Numbered from the stretch's first letter, positions 28,168 to 37,162 are shown. The stretch is DNA of 64,000 nt from Virgibacillus sp. MSP4-1 (GCF_010092505.1 NZ_CP048021.1:806001-870000); one strand, 5' to 3'. A program made the numbers and translations. Notes: generated by a model from the letters alone, not told the origin.

Positions 28168-29052
28168 ATGGAGAAAGGAAAAATTGTAAAAGCATTAAGC
28201 GGGTTTTATTATGTGGAAGTAACAAATAAGGGTATTTATCAATGCAGAGGCAGAGGCCTTTTCCGTAAACAGAAGATTACTCCGCTTGTCGGGGACAGGG
28301 TAGAGATTGATATTACCGATAATGGAGATGGTTATGTAACCAAAATTTACGAACGAAACAATGAATTAGTCCGGCCTCCTGTATCTAATATTGATCAGGC
28401 GATTATCGTAACCTCTGCAGCCAAACCTGACTTTAATGCTTTACTATTGGACCGCTTCCTTGTATTAATCGAGGCCAAAAGGATTGAACCTGTTATTGTC
28501 CTGACGAAAATGGATCTCGTAAGTTCTGAGGCTGAGAGGCAAATGGAAACCGTTCAGACAATCTATGAGAATATTGGTTATTCCGTTGTCCGCTTAAGCT
28601 CTAAAGATAAACACCAGGTCCGGCAGCTTGTCCCTTATATAGCAGGGAAAACGTCCGTGATAGCAGGTCAGTCAGGTGTTGGAAAATCTTCATTACTGAA
28701 TGCACTTAAACCAGGTCTGGATTTGGAAATTGGAGATATTTCTGAATCATTAGGACGTGGAAAACACACAACGAGACATGTTGAATTCATTTCAATAAAT
28801 GATGGGTATGTAGCTGATACTCCCGGCTTTAGTTCACTTGACTTCCGGGAGATTGAGGCTGAGGAGCTCCCCGAATGCTTTCCGGAAATGGTGGCTAGGC
28901 AGGATGGCTGCAAATTCAGGGGCTGTAAACATTTTAAAGAGCCGAAATGTGCGGTGAAAAATGCTGTCCAAACAGGGGATATCCCCGAATTTCGTTATGA
29001 CCATTATTTGCAGTTTTTAGATGAAATTCAGTCAAGAAAGCCGAGGTATTAA
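28168..29052 (+). CDS. rsgA: Ribosome small-subunit GTPase RsgA (CpgA)
   Basis: A 294-residue circularly permuted GTPase that matures the 30S subunit. After an N-terminal OB fold come G4 TKMDL, G1 GQSGVGKS (167-174) and G3 DTPGFSS. A C-terminal zinc finger contains CKFRGCKHFKEPKC. ATG 28168 is chosen for its binding site AGGTGGAG at 28151-28158; the frame continues five codons upstream over that site. In B. subtilis the protein is a PrkC substrate. Confidence 0.95.
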   Translation: MEKGKIVKALSGFYYVEVTNKGIYQCRGRGLFRKQKITPLVGDRVEIDITDNGDGYVTKIYERNNELVRPPVSNIDQAIIVTSAAKPDFNALLLDRFLVLIEAKRIEPVIVLTKMDLVSSEAERQMETVQTIYENIGYSVVRLSSKDKHQVRQLVPYIAGKTSVIAGQSGVGKSSLLNALKPGLDLEIGDISESLGRGKHTTRHVEFISINDGYVADTPGFSSLDFREIEAEELPECFPEMVARQDGCKFRGCKHFKEPKCAVKNAVQTGDIPEFRYDHYLQFLDEIQSRKPRY

Positions 29053-29054
29053 AA

Positions 29055-29708
29055 GTGACAAAATTAGCACCTTCTATATTATCAGCCGATTTTGCCAGGC
29101 TTGGAGAAGAAATAAAGGATGTTGAGCAGGCCGGTGCCAATTATATTCATGTTGATGTAATGGATGGACATTTCGTTCCTAATATCACGATCGGGCCACT
29201 TATTGTTAGAGCGATTAGGCCGGTAACTGCTCTGCCGCTTGACGTTCATTTGATGATTGAAAAGCCCGAAGATTATGTAGAAGCATTTGCAAATGCAGGT
29301 GCGGATATTATTACTGTCCACCAGGAGGCCTGTGTACATTTACACAGAACCATTCAGCTGATTAAGCAGCATGGAGTTAAGGCAGGTGTAGTCATTAATC
29401 CTGCAACACCTGTAGAAACCATACGGCCGATATTGCCGGATGTTGACTTAGTCTTATTAATGACTGTCAATCCAGGTTTTGGCGGACAGGCATTTATTGA
29501 ATCGGTTATTCCAAAGATTGAAGAGGTAGCAGCTTTAAGACAGAAGCAGAACCTCTCGTTTGAAATTGAAGTAGACGGTGGAGTGAATAAAGACACAGCT
29601 AAGCGTTGTACCGATGCGGGGGCTAATGTACTTGTGGCTGGCAGTGCAATTTTTAATGCGGAAAATCGTAAGCAGGCTATGGAAGAAATACACCAAAAGC
29701 TTATTTAA
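29055..29708 (+). CDS. rpe: Ribulose-phosphate 3-epimerase
   Basis: A 217-residue TIM-barrel enzyme interconverting ribulose-5-phosphate and xylulose-5-phosphate in the pentose phosphate pathway. Motifs include APSILSADFARL, HVDVMDGHFVPN with the metal-binding His and Asp, MTVNPGFGGQ and EVDGGVN. The start is GTG 29055, two bases after rsgA. A hairpin follows the stop. Confidence 0.96.
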   Translation: MTKLAPSILSADFARLGEEIKDVEQAGANYIHVDVMDGHFVPNITIGPLIVRAIRPVTALPLDVHLMIEKPEDYVEAFANAGADIITVHQEACVHLHRTIQLIKQHGVKAGVVINPATPVETIRPILPDVDLVLLMTVNPGFGGQAFIESVIPKIEEVAALRQKQNLSFEIEVDGGVNKDTAKRCTDAGANVLVAGSAIFNAENRKQAMEEIHQKLI

Positions 29709-29727
29709 AGTAAATTTTGATTCTATT

Positions 29728-29759
29728 GAAAAGCTGCCTTCAGGAGGCGGCTTTTCTTT
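29728..29759 (+). terminator. Hairpin between rpe and thiN
   Basis: A 12-bp stem pairs GAAAAGCTGCCT (29728-29739) with AGGCGGCTTTTC (29745-29756), with one G-T pair. The T-tract after it is short, so read-through into thiN is likely. Confidence 0.65.
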
Positions 29760-29777
29760 ATTGAGGAGGAAGCATTC

Positions 29778-30431
29778 ATGACTATAGTGGGTATTGTTGG
29801 TGGAGGTCCAGAAGATAAACTTCCGGATCTCCATTTGTATAATGAACAGAATGTGCAATGGATAGGAGCAGATCGGGGAAGCCTCTATTTGCTTAATCAA
29901 GGAATTGTACCGGACTACGCGATGGGGGATTTTGATTCGATTTCTGAAGATGAAAAAGCCATGCTTCATAGAAAAGTCAACCAGGTGGACACTTATCCTA
30001 TTGAAAAAGACCAGACTGATTTGGAAATTGCCGTTCAAAAAGCCATAGAGCTAAAGCCTGATAAAATCTATCTATTTGGGGTTACAGGTGGAAGACTGGA
30101 CCATGAACTTGTTAATATACAGCTGCTGTATCAGCTTTCCGGACAAAATTTAAGAGGAATAATCGTAGACAAAGAAAATCTAATTGAACTAAAGAGGGCG
30201 GGTGTGCATATAGTAGAATATGATGAAAATTATGAGAATATTTCATTGATTCCACAGACACCCGTGATTAAAAACCTGACTCTGAAAAATTTTTATTATC
30301 CGTTAACCAACGCAACGCTAGAATTTGGAACCACCCTGTCCACGTCCAATCGTTTAATTGGAAAAAAAGGTACTTTTTCATTTGATGAAGGCATATTATT
30401 AGTGGTAAGGAGCGATGCTGTCCACCAATAA
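29778..30431 (+). CDS. thiN: Thiamine pyrophosphokinase
   Basis: A 217-residue enzyme that makes thiamine diphosphate from thiamine and ATP. It shows the family motifs GADRGSLYLL, GDFDSIS and the substrate loop PIEKDQTDLEIAV, followed by GVTGGRLDHEL. The C-terminal beta domain spans about 140-217. ATG 29778 follows TTGAGGAGGAA. It closes the prpC operon, and spoVM follows 66 bases later, as in B. subtilis. Confidence 0.94.
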   Translation: MTIVGIVGGGPEDKLPDLHLYNEQNVQWIGADRGSLYLLNQGIVPDYAMGDFDSISEDEKAMLHRKVNQVDTYPIEKDQTDLEIAVQKAIELKPDKIYLFGVTGGRLDHELVNIQLLYQLSGQNLRGIIVDKENLIELKRAGVHIVEYDENYENISLIPQTPVIKNLTLKNFYYPLTNATLEFGTTLSTSNRLIGKKGTFSFDEGILLVVRSDAVHQ

Positions 30432-30456
30432 TGCGTCTTCATTTCATCATACGGGT
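30429..30456 (+). promoter_or_regulatory. Weak candidate SigE promoter for spoVM
   Basis: ATAATG (30429-30434) and CATACGGGT (30448-30456), 13 bases apart, resemble a SigE -35/-10 pair. spoVM is SigE-dependent in B. subtilis. The match is partial. Confidence 0.25.
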
Positions 30457-30497
30457 GTTGTGGAATTTTGATTTGATTGCTAGAGGAGGGGGATCTA

Positions 30498-30578
30498 ATG
30501 AAATTTTATACGATTAAACTCCCAAGGTTTCTCGGTGGCATGGTCAGAGGGATAATTGGGATATTCAGAAAAGAATGA
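30498..30578 (+). CDS. spoVM: Stage V sporulation protein M (26 residues)
   Basis: A short gene that translates to 26 residues beginning MKFYTIKLPRFLGGMVRG and ending FRKE. This matches the amphipathic helix peptide SpoVM, which marks convex membrane on the forespore and anchors the coat protein SpoIVA. The conserved Pro9 and the K/R-rich face are present. The binding site GAGGAGGGGG (30483-30492) is strong. Position between thiN and rpmB is the same as in B. subtilis. A terminator follows. Confidence 0.95.
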   Translation: MKFYTIKLPRFLGGMVRGIIGIFRKE

Positions 30579-30621
30579 ATCCGCTCATGTGCAACCCGGA
30601 AAAGAAGCATGGGCTAAACAG

Positions 30622-30659
30622 AAAAAGCTGTCAATCAGGAAAACCTGACAGCTTTTTTT
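30622..30659 (+). terminator. Rho-independent terminator after spoVM
   Basis: AAAAAGCTGTCA (30622-30633) pairs with TGACAGCTTTTT (30646-30657), inside a T-run to 30659. Confidence 0.88.
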
Positions 30660-30664
30660 GTGAA

Positions 30665-30711
30665 GACAAAGGCGGAAGCGCCCAGGAAGCCTAAGCTGGA
30701 CATAGAAACGG
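30665..30711 (+). repeat. Diverged AAAGCGGAGGCGAC-family fragment
   Basis: AAAGGCGGAAGCGCC (30668-30682) and the linker AAGCTGGACATAGAAACGG recall the modules at 17.9 and 48.4 kb. No long hairpin is present. It lies between the spoVM and rpmB terminators. Confidence 0.45.
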
Positions 30712-30750
30712 ATTCAACTGACCAGGATCACACTAATTTGAGTAATGAAA

Positions 30751-30781
30751 AAACGCATTCGTAAAAAATACGAATGCGTTT
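30751..30781 (-). terminator. Terminator of rpmB
   Basis: AAACGCATTCGTA (30751-30763) pairs perfectly over 13 bp with TACGAATGCGTTT (30769-30781). On the minus strand the stem runs into a T-rich stretch. Confidence 0.85.
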
Positions 30782-30801
30782 CTTTCCATCTGGAACATTT
30801 A

Positions 30802-30990
30802 TTAAACACGCTTGATTTTACCTGATTTTAAAGCGCGAGCAGAAACATAAACCTTCTGAGGCTTTCCGTCAATCATTACACGTACTTTTTGTACATTGGA
30901 TTTCCACTTACGTTTATTAGCATTCATTGCGTGTGAACGACTATTTCCAGAACGTGTTTTACGTCCAGTTACAGCACATTTACGAGCCAT
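30802..30990 (-). CDS. rpmB: 50S ribosomal protein L28
   Basis: A 62-residue basic ribosomal protein beginning [23 protein letters not shown], the L28 signature. One zinc-type Cys (Cys5) is visible and the usual paired cysteines are incomplete, so it is probably the zinc-independent form. It lies alone on the minus strand, divergent from yloU, as in B. subtilis. A 13-bp terminator follows, and a SigA promoter lies upstream at 31045-31073. Confidence 0.96.
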   Translation of the reverse strand: MARKCAVTGRKTRSGNSRSHAMNANKRKWKSNVQKVRVMIDGKPQKVYVSARALKSGKIKRV

Positions 30991-31044
30991 TTACATTCCC
31001 TCCTAATTCAAGTAAAACTATATATATTCAGTACATACTAAATT

Positions 31045-31073
31045 AATTTATCATAAGAAGCAGTAAAATGCAA
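31045..31073 (-). promoter_or_regulatory. SigA-type promoter for rpmB
   Basis: On the minus strand TTGCAT (31073-31068) and TAAATT (31050-31045) are 17 bases apart, about 55 bases from the rpmB start. Confidence 0.6.
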
Positions 31074-31193
31074 TGTGGAACGAATGATTTCATCCGCTGT
31101 CTGCTTTTCTGTGTCGAGCTGTGTTGCGGGCTTCCTGATAGAACCAAACCCCCTAAAGTAAAAATACTTGACATTATGTTTATTTTAGGCCAT

Positions 31194-31220
31194 TGTATGA
31201 AGAGAAATTGTATTCATACA
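31194..31220. promoter_or_regulatory. 8-bp inverted repeat in the rpmB-yloU divergent region
   Basis: TGTATGAA (31194-31201) and TTCATACA (31213-31220) are perfect inverted copies with an 11-base spacer. It lies downstream of a TTGACA at 31168-31173. A TAAAAT at 31253-31258 may be the yloU -10 box. The rest of this 304-base gap (30991-31294) shows no gene. Confidence 0.35.
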
Positions 31221-31294
31221 TAGCTTATCTTTTAAAACAAAGGTCTTTGTAGTAAAATATCCATGAGTTAAGTGAATTGTAGAGGAGGATTCAT

Positions 31295-31657
31295 ATGTCC
31301 ATTGATTTACAAAATGAATATGGTCATGTCACCATTTCAAATGAAGTAATTTCCACAGTAGCAGGTGGTGCTGCCGTAGAATGCTACGGAATAGTAGGCA
31401 TGGCTTCTAAAAAGCAATTAAGAGATGGACTTGCTGAAATTTTAAGAAGAGAAAATTTCTCTAAGGGAATTGTTGTACGTCAGGATAATGACAAAATCCA
31501 TATTGATATGTATATTATTGTAAGTTATGGAACAAAAATTTCTGAAGTTGCTCACAATGTTCAAAATCAGGTTAAATATACACTAAATAAAACAGTAGGA
31601 TTATCTGTAGACTCCGTGAATATTTATGTTCAGGGTGTACGGGTTATTAATGCTTAA
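31295..31657 (+). CDS. yloU: Asp23/Gls24-family protein YloU
   Basis: A 120-residue Asp23/Gls24-family protein, a group linked to envelope stress and often found next to fatty-acid kinase. It contains the conserved core ISNEVISTVAGGAAVECYGIVGM and a C-terminal SVNIYVQGVRV. ATG 31295 follows AGAGGAGG. It lies 66 bases ahead of fakA, a conserved pair in Bacillaceae. Function is unknown beyond the association. Confidence 0.9.
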   Translation: MSIDLQNEYGHVTISNEVISTVAGGAAVECYGIVGMASKKQLRDGLAEILRRENFSKGIVVRQDNDKIHIDMYIIVSYGTKISEVAHNVQNQVKYTLNKTVGLSVDSVNIYVQGVRVINA

Positions 31658-31723
31658 CAGATCGGTACTGTCTAAGCACGTGTGAGTATTTTTCACACGA
31701 AATCGTATGAAGGAGGAAGTGTC

Positions 31724-33397
31724 GTGACGGTAAAGACGATAGATGGTGAAACGTTTTCCCAAATGGTTCTGCTCGGAGCAAGCCATTTAACTAATAATGC
31801 TAAAATGATTGATGCACTGAATGTATTCCCAGTTCCTGATGGTGATACAGGTACAAATATGAATTTAACCATGACTTCAGGTGCGGAAGAAGTTAAGAAA
31901 GCATCCGGAAATCATGTCGGTTCCATCGGCGAATCCCTGGCAAAAGGATTGTTAATGGGAGCAAGAGGAAATTCCGGAGTTATATTATCTCAATTATTTC
32001 GAGGCTTCTCTAAATCAATCAAGGATAAAGAAGTTTTACATATATCAGATTTTGCTGATGCATTTGATGCAGGAGTAGAGACAGCCTACAAAGCAGTTAT
32101 GAAGCCGGTGGAAGGAACGATTCTGACAGTTGCCAAGGATGCGGCAAAGGCCGGTAAGGATGCTGAGAATTCAGTGGAAGATATCGTTGAATTAATGGAA
32201 ACCATTTTAAAGGCAGCTAAAGCATCTTTAGAGAGAACACCTGAACTCCTGCCAGTATTAAAGGAAGTAGGAGTTGTTGATAGTGGAGGCCAGGGTCTGG
32301 TCACCGTCTATGAAGGATTTCTTGCTTCATTGCGTGGAGAAGAAGTTCCTGAACAGACAGATTCCCAGGTTCGTATGGATGATATGGTAAGTGCTGAACA
32401 CCATAAAATGCATCAGGACTTTATGGATACCTCTGAGATTGAATATGGATATTGTACAGAATTTATGGTTCAGTTTGAAAAAGATAAGCTTGAGGAAAAT
32501 CCCTTTGATGAGGAATCCTTCCGTAACACCTTAAGTGAGATTGGAGACTCATTGCTCGTTGTATCAGACGATGAGCTTGTTAAGGTGCATGTACACGCAG
32601 AATATCCAGGGGAAGTTCTTAATATAGGTCAGAAGTATGGCAGCTTAATCAACTTAAAAATTGAAAATATGCGTAAACAGCATACGGATATTGTCGGGGA
32701 AGACAATAAAGAAACCCCTGAGATGAAACAGGAACAGTCTGAGTTTGGTATTGTAACAGTCGCAATGGGGGATGGCATTAAACAATTATTTGAAAGCCTG
32801 GGTGCCACGGTGGTTATTGAAGGTGGACAAACCATGAATCCGAGTACACAGGATATTGCCGAGGCGATTAATCAGGCTAATGCTAAAAAAGTCATTGTTA
32901 TGCCAAATAACAAAAATGTTCTTATGTCAGCCGAACAGGCAGCCGAACTGGCAGATTCCGAGGTGGAAGTGGTTCCAACCAAAACTGTTCCACAGGGCAT
33001 GAGCGCATTACTTATGTTCCATCCCGACAAGTCGTTAGAGGAAAATGGAAAGTTAATGAGAAATGCAGCTCAGGATGTAAAAACAGGCCAAATTACCTAT
33101 GCTGTTCGTGATACACAAATCGATGGTATGACGATAGAAAAAGGAAATTATATGGGAATCGCTGATGGAAGTATTACTTCTACCAATGAGGATAAAATCA
33201 GTGTTATGAAGGAACTGCTGACCAGCATGATTGATGATGAAGAAGATGAAATCATTACAATCCTGCAAGGGGAAGAAGGTACGGATGAAGAAGTATCGGA
33301 AATTCAGACTTTTATTGAAGAAAGTTTTGAAGAATTAGAGGTCGAAGTCCATCAGGGGAAACAGCCAATCTATTCCTTTATCTTTTCAGTTGAATAA
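31724..33397 (+). CDS. fakA: Fatty acid kinase catalytic subunit FakA (DegV-partner, YloV)
   Basis: A 557-residue protein with an N-terminal DAK2/DhaL kinase domain (about 1-200; nucleotide and metal motif PVPDGDTGTNMNLTM near 36-50), a middle domain and a C-terminal FakA domain. With a FakB (DegV) protein it phosphorylates exogenous fatty acids for membrane lipid synthesis through PlsX/PlsY. The start is GTG 31724, preceded by AAGGAGGAAG; the frame extends 14 codons upstream without homology. plsX lies 4 kb downstream. Confidence 0.94.
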   Translation: MTVKTIDGETFSQMVLLGASHLTNNAKMIDALNVFPVPDGDTGTNMNLTMTSGAEEVKKASGNHVGSIGESLAKGLLMGARGNSGVILSQLFRGFSKSIKDKEVLHISDFADAFDAGVETAYKAVMKPVEGTILTVAKDAAKAGKDAENSVEDIVELMETILKAAKASLERTPELLPVLKEVGVVDSGGQGLVTVYEGFLASLRGEEVPEQTDSQVRMDDMVSAEHHKMHQDFMDTSEIEYGYCTEFMVQFEKDKLEENPFDEESFRNTLSEIGDSLLVVSDDELVKVHVHAEYPGEVLNIGQKYGSLINLKIENMRKQHTDIVGEDNKETPEMKQEQSEFGIVTVAMGDGIKQLFESLGATVVIEGGQTMNPSTQDIAEAINQANAKKVIVMPNNKNVLMSAEQAAELADSEVEVVPTKTVPQGMSALLMFHPDKSLEENGKLMRNAAQDVKTGQITYAVRDTQIDGMTIEKGNYMGIADGSITSTNEDKISVMKELLTSMIDDEEDEIITILQGEEGTDEEVSEIQTFIEESFEELEVEVHQGKQPIYSFIFSVE

Positions 33398-33406
33398 TAT
33401 TAGCTT

Positions 33407-33437
33407 AAAAACCAGAGAACCGTTTCTCTGGTTTTTA
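33407..33437 (+). terminator. Rho-independent terminator after fakA
   Basis: AAAAACCAGAGAA (33407-33419) pairs with TTCTCTGGTTTTT (33424-33436) across a 4-base loop. Confidence 0.88.
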
Positions 33438-33439
33438 AT

Positions 33440-33468
33440 TTGGCATATTTGTGTTTTGCGGATAAAAT
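33440..33468 (+). promoter_or_regulatory. SigA-type promoter for sdaAB-sdaAA-recG
   Basis: TTGGCA (33440-33445) and TAAAAT (33463-33468) are exactly 17 bases apart, 36 bases ahead of the sdaAB start. Confidence 0.8.
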
Positions 33469-33504
33469 AGAAGTAAGAGACAATTTTGTGGGGTGGTTAG
33501 GAGT

Positions 33505-34167
33505 ATGAAATATCGATCCGTTTTTGATATTATTGGTCCGGTCATGGTGGGCCCGTCCAGTTCACATACTGCCGGGGCTCTTCGTATTGGCCGTATGGCA
33601 AGACAGCTGTTAGGCCGGGAGCCAAAATGGGCGAAGATATATTTGTATGGCTCGTTTGCGGACACATACAAGGGTCACGGAACGGATGTTGCCATCACGG
33701 GTGGTTTGCTGGACTTTGATACATTTGACACGAGAATGGGCGAATCCATGAGAATTGCCAGTGAAAAAGGTATAGATATCGAATTTTTTGAGGAATCAGC
33801 TAAAACGGACCATCCGAACACGGCCAGAATACGAATTGGTGATGATGAAGAGGATATTGAACTCGTTGGCATTTCAATTGGTGGCGGGAAGGCTGAAATA
33901 ACAGAACTGAATGGTTTTGACTTAAGACTGAGCGGACACCATCCGGCTATACTGGTAATGCATAATGACCGATTTGGCGCGATTGCCTCTGTGACTCAAA
34001 TACTAGCAAAATATGAAATTAATATAGGTCATATGGAGGTTTCAAGACGGGAGCAGGGACAGGATGCTCTGATGGTCATAGAAACCGATCAGAAAATTGA
34101 TCCTGAAATTATTACGCAACTGGAAAAAGAGGAACATATCCTGCAAGTAGTAAAGGTATCTGACTGA
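33505..34167 (+). CDS. sdaAB: L-serine dehydratase, iron-sulfur-dependent, beta chain
   Basis: A 220-residue beta subunit of the oxygen-sensitive serine dehydratase that makes pyruvate and ammonia from L-serine. It begins MKYRSVFDIIGPVMVGPSS with the SSSHTAGA motif, and ends with an ACT domain (about 148-220) containing RFGAIASVTQILAKYEINIGHM. ATG 33505 is preferred to the GTG four codons upstream. It is 25 bases from sdaAA. Confidence 0.94.
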   Translation: MKYRSVFDIIGPVMVGPSSSHTAGALRIGRMARQLLGREPKWAKIYLYGSFADTYKGHGTDVAITGGLLDFDTFDTRMGESMRIASEKGIDIEFFEESAKTDHPNTARIRIGDDEEDIELVGISIGGGKAEITELNGFDLRLSGHHPAILVMHNDRFGAIASVTQILAKYEINIGHMEVSRREQGQDALMVIETDQKIDPEIITQLEKEEHILQVVKVSD

Positions 34168-34192
34168 GTTTTGAGAAAGGGAGGGGAGAGGT

Positions 34193-35077
34193 TTGTTTAA
34201 AAATGTCCGAGAACTGGTTGAACTTGCTGAAAAGGAGAATATCCCCATTTCAGAAGTAATGATACGACAGGAAATGGAAGTTACTGAAAAATCAAGAGAT
34301 AAAGTGATGGGACAGATGGAAGAGAATTTGTCTGTAATGGAAAAGTCGGTTGAAGATGGATTAAAAGGCGTTGAATCCCGATCAGGTTTAACAGGAGGAG
34401 ATGCCGTATTAATTCAGGACTATATGAAAAATGCCGAGCCATTATCCGGCCACTTGCTTTTGGATGCTGTGAGTAAAGCTGTAGCCACGAATGAAGTAAA
34501 CGCAGCGATGGGAATTATCTGTGCGACCCCGACAGCCGGGAGTGCAGGATGCGTACCTGGAACGTTATTTGCTGTTAAAGAAAAACTGAATCCTGCAAGA
34601 GAAGATATGATTCGTTATTTATTTACTTCAGGTGCTTTCGGTCAGGTGATAGCCAATAATGCTTCCATTTCAGGTGCTGCAGGTGGCTGTCAGGCCGAGG
34701 TAGGATCTGCTGCGGGAATGGCCTCTGCTGCTATTGTGGAAATGGCAGGAGGAACGCCCCAACAGTCTGCTGAAGCGATGGCGATAACTCTGAAAAATAT
34801 GCTTGGCTTAGTTTGTGATCCTGTTGCAGGACTTGTGGAAGTACCGTGTGTGAAGCGGAATGCCATGGGGGCTTCAAATGCTATTGTTTCTGCTGATATG
34901 GCTTTAGCAGGGGTCACAAGCCGAATACCATGCGATGAGGTAATTGAAGCTATGTTCAGAATTGGACAGCGTATGCCTTCTGCTTATAAAGAAACTGCCC
35001 AGGGAGGCCTTGCAGCTACGCCAACAGGAAGAGCAATTGAACAACAGATCTACGGAACGTCTTTACAGAAAGAGTGA
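34193..35077 (+). CDS. sdaAA: L-serine dehydratase, iron-sulfur-dependent, alpha chain
   Basis: A 294-residue alpha subunit that carries the 4Fe-4S cluster. The likely ligands lie among the conserved cysteines in ICATPTAGSAGC, LVCDPVAG, VPCVKR and RIPCDE. The start is TTG 34193 after AAGGGAGGGG; the N-terminus MFKNVRELVELAEKE fits the family. recG overlaps its stop by four bases. Confidence 0.95.
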   Translation: MFKNVRELVELAEKENIPISEVMIRQEMEVTEKSRDKVMGQMEENLSVMEKSVEDGLKGVESRSGLTGGDAVLIQDYMKNAEPLSGHLLLDAVSKAVATNEVNAAMGIICATPTAGSAGCVPGTLFAVKEKLNPAREDMIRYLFTSGAFGQVIANNASISGAAGGCQAEVGSAAGMASAAIVEMAGGTPQQSAEAMAITLKNMLGLVCDPVAGLVEVPCVKRNAMGASNAIVSADMALAGVTSRIPCDEVIEAMFRIGQRMPSAYKETAQGGLAATPTGRAIEQQIYGTSLQKE

Positions 35078-37122
35078 GGAATGTGTTAGCGAATATACCC
35101 GTTTCAAATCTAAAAGGAATTGGAGAAAAAATTGAAAACGACTTGCAGACAATGGGGATTGAAACCGTTGAGGATTTACTTTTCTATTTTCCGTTTCGCT
35201 ATGATGTACATGAAATAAAACCTCTGACAGAGCTCGAACATCATGAGAAAGCTACACTGGTAGGGAAGGTTATCTCAGAACCTTCCCTCACCTTTTATGG
35301 ACGAAAAAAATCACGGCTCATGGTCACTCTGGAAATTGATCAGATTGCTGTGAAGGCAGTCTTTTTTAATCAGGCATTTGTAAAAAAGCATTTAGTGCAG
35401 GGGGAGCTTATTACAGTTATCGGGAAGTGGGATCAGCACCGCCTGCAGATTACCGTAAGTCAGTTTAAAAAAGGACAGGTTAAAGAAAAGGATACCATTC
35501 AGCCTGTTTACTCTCTAAAAGGGAAGGTGTCACTCGGATTCTTACGAAAAACGATGAGACAAGCTCTTCAGTCCTATAAGAATCAAATTGATGAAATTCT
35601 CCCAGAAGGTTTTCTCACAAACTATAAGCTCCCTCCTCGTGAGGAAGCATTAACACAAATGCATTTTCCTGGTAACGGTCACCAATTAAAGCATGCTAAA
35701 AGAAGATTTGTTTATGAAGAACTGCTTTTATTCCAGTTAAAAATGCAATGGCTTCGGAAACAAAAAAGAGAGGCAACTATGGGAAATGCCATAAAGGTTG
35801 ACTCGGAACAGACAAATGCTTTTGTAGAAGGTCTTCCCTTTTCTCTCACTAAAGCCCAGCAAAACGTTTTAAAAGAGATTCTGAACGACCTGAAACAGCC
35901 TTATCGTATGAATCGATTGCTTCAAGGGGATGTTGGGTCAGGAAAAACCGTTGTTGCTGCCATTGGACTCTATGCGACAATCAGCGCAGGAAAACAGGGG
36001 GCATTAATGGTTCCGACAGAAATTCTGGCAGAGCAGCATCATGAATCTTTACAGGAGCTGTTTGGAGATCAGGCTGAAGTTGTGTTATTAACGGGCTCTG
36101 TAAAAGGGAAAAAACGCCGGGAAGTTTTACATAAAATTGAAACGAATGAAGCTCAGATTATTGTAGGGACGCATGCATTAATCCAGGATGATGTGTTTTT
36201 TCATGATTTAGGCTTTGTTATTGTGGATGAGCAGCATCGTTTTGGTGTAGAACAGAGGCGTGCTTTAAGGGATAAAGGTCTGCATCCTGATGTCTTATTT
36301 ATGACAGCCACACCCATTCCGAGAACCCTGGCCATTTCTTCATTTGGAGACATGGATGTTTCCGTTATAGATGAAATGCCGGCCGGTCGTAAGCCGGTAG
36401 AAACCTATTGGGTAAAGGAAAATATGCTGAAGCGGGTATTAAGATTTATATATAAAGAAATTCAGAACGGTCATCAGACTTATGTTATCTGCCCTTTGGT
36501 AGAAGAATCGGACAAGCTTGATATTCAGAATGCAGTAGACCTCCATCAGCAATTAGAGGGAATTTTTCCGGATGACGTCAATGTTGGCCTGATGCACGGT
36601 CGCCTTCATTCAGATGAGAAGGATGACGTTATGAAAAGGTTTGCCGAAAATGAAATCGATGTCCTCGTATCAACAACAGTCGTTGAAGTAGGGGTTAACG
36701 TGCCGAATGCTACCCTTATGCTGATATATGATGCTGAACGTTTTGGTTTGTCACAGCTCCATCAATTACGGGGCCGAGTGGGAAGAGGAGATGCACAAAG
36801 CTATTGTATATTACTGGCAGACCCAAAAGGCGAAACGGGGAAAGAAAGAATGCGTATTATGTCTGAGACTAACGACGGCTTTGAACTTTCAGAACATGAC
36901 CTCAAATTAAGAGGTCCCGGGGATTTTTTCGGTAAAAAACAGAGTGGATTACCTGAATTTAAAGTAGCTGATTTAGTGCAGGATTACCGTGCGCTGGAAA
37001 CGGCAAGAAAAGACGCTGTTGAAATCATTGAATCTGGAAAACTTTTTGATGATTCCTCTTATCAAAAAATGAAGCGAATCATAGAAAATGATCCATTTAT
37101 AAAAGGACAGGTATTGGATTAA
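35074..37122 (+). CDS. recG: ATP-dependent DNA helicase RecG
   Basis: A 682-residue branch-migration helicase that reverses stalled forks. An N-terminal wedge/OB domain (about 1-230) precedes Walker A GDVGSGKT (285-292), the DEQH box (FVIVDEQHRFGVEQR), TATPIPRTL and motif VI QLRGRVGRG. The start is GTG 35074 overlapping the sdaAA stop, with GTG 35083 as an alternative. The next operon, fapR, has its own promoter. Confidence 0.95.
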   Translation: MRNVLANIPVSNLKGIGEKIENDLQTMGIETVEDLLFYFPFRYDVHEIKPLTELEHHEKATLVGKVISEPSLTFYGRKKSRLMVTLEIDQIAVKAVFFNQAFVKKHLVQGELITVIGKWDQHRLQITVSQFKKGQVKEKDTIQPVYSLKGKVSLGFLRKTMRQALQSYKNQIDEILPEGFLTNYKLPPREEALTQMHFPGNGHQLKHAKRRFVYEELLLFQLKMQWLRKQKREATMGNAIKVDSEQTNAFVEGLPFSLTKAQQNVLKEILNDLKQPYRMNRLLQGDVGSGKTVVAAIGLYATISAGKQGALMVPTEILAEQHHESLQELFGDQAEVVLLTGSVKGKKRREVLHKIETNEAQIIVGTHALIQDDVFFHDLGFVIVDEQHRFGVEQRRALRDKGLHPDVLFMTATPIPRTLAISSFGDMDVSVIDEMPAGRKPVETYWVKENMLKRVLRFIYKEIQNGHQTYVICPLVEESDKLDIQNAVDLHQQLEGIFPDDVNVGLMHGRLHSDEKDDVMKRFAENEIDVLVSTTVVEVGVNVPNATLMLIYDAERFGLSQLHQLRGRVGRGDAQSYCILLADPKGETGKERMRIMSETNDGFELSEHDLKLRGPGDFFGKKQSGLPEFKVADLVQDYRALETARKDAVEIIESGKLFDDSSYQKMKRIIENDPFIKGQVLD

Positions 37123-37129
37123 AAAAGTA

Positions 37130-37158
37130 TTGCATATAATCTTCAGGTATTATATATT
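37130..37158 (+). promoter_or_regulatory. SigA-type promoter for fapR-plsX-fabD-fabG
   Basis: TTGCAT (37130-37135) and TATATT (37153-37158) are 17 bases apart. Initiation would fall within the FapR operator. Confidence 0.8.
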
Positions 37159-37162
37159 ACTA

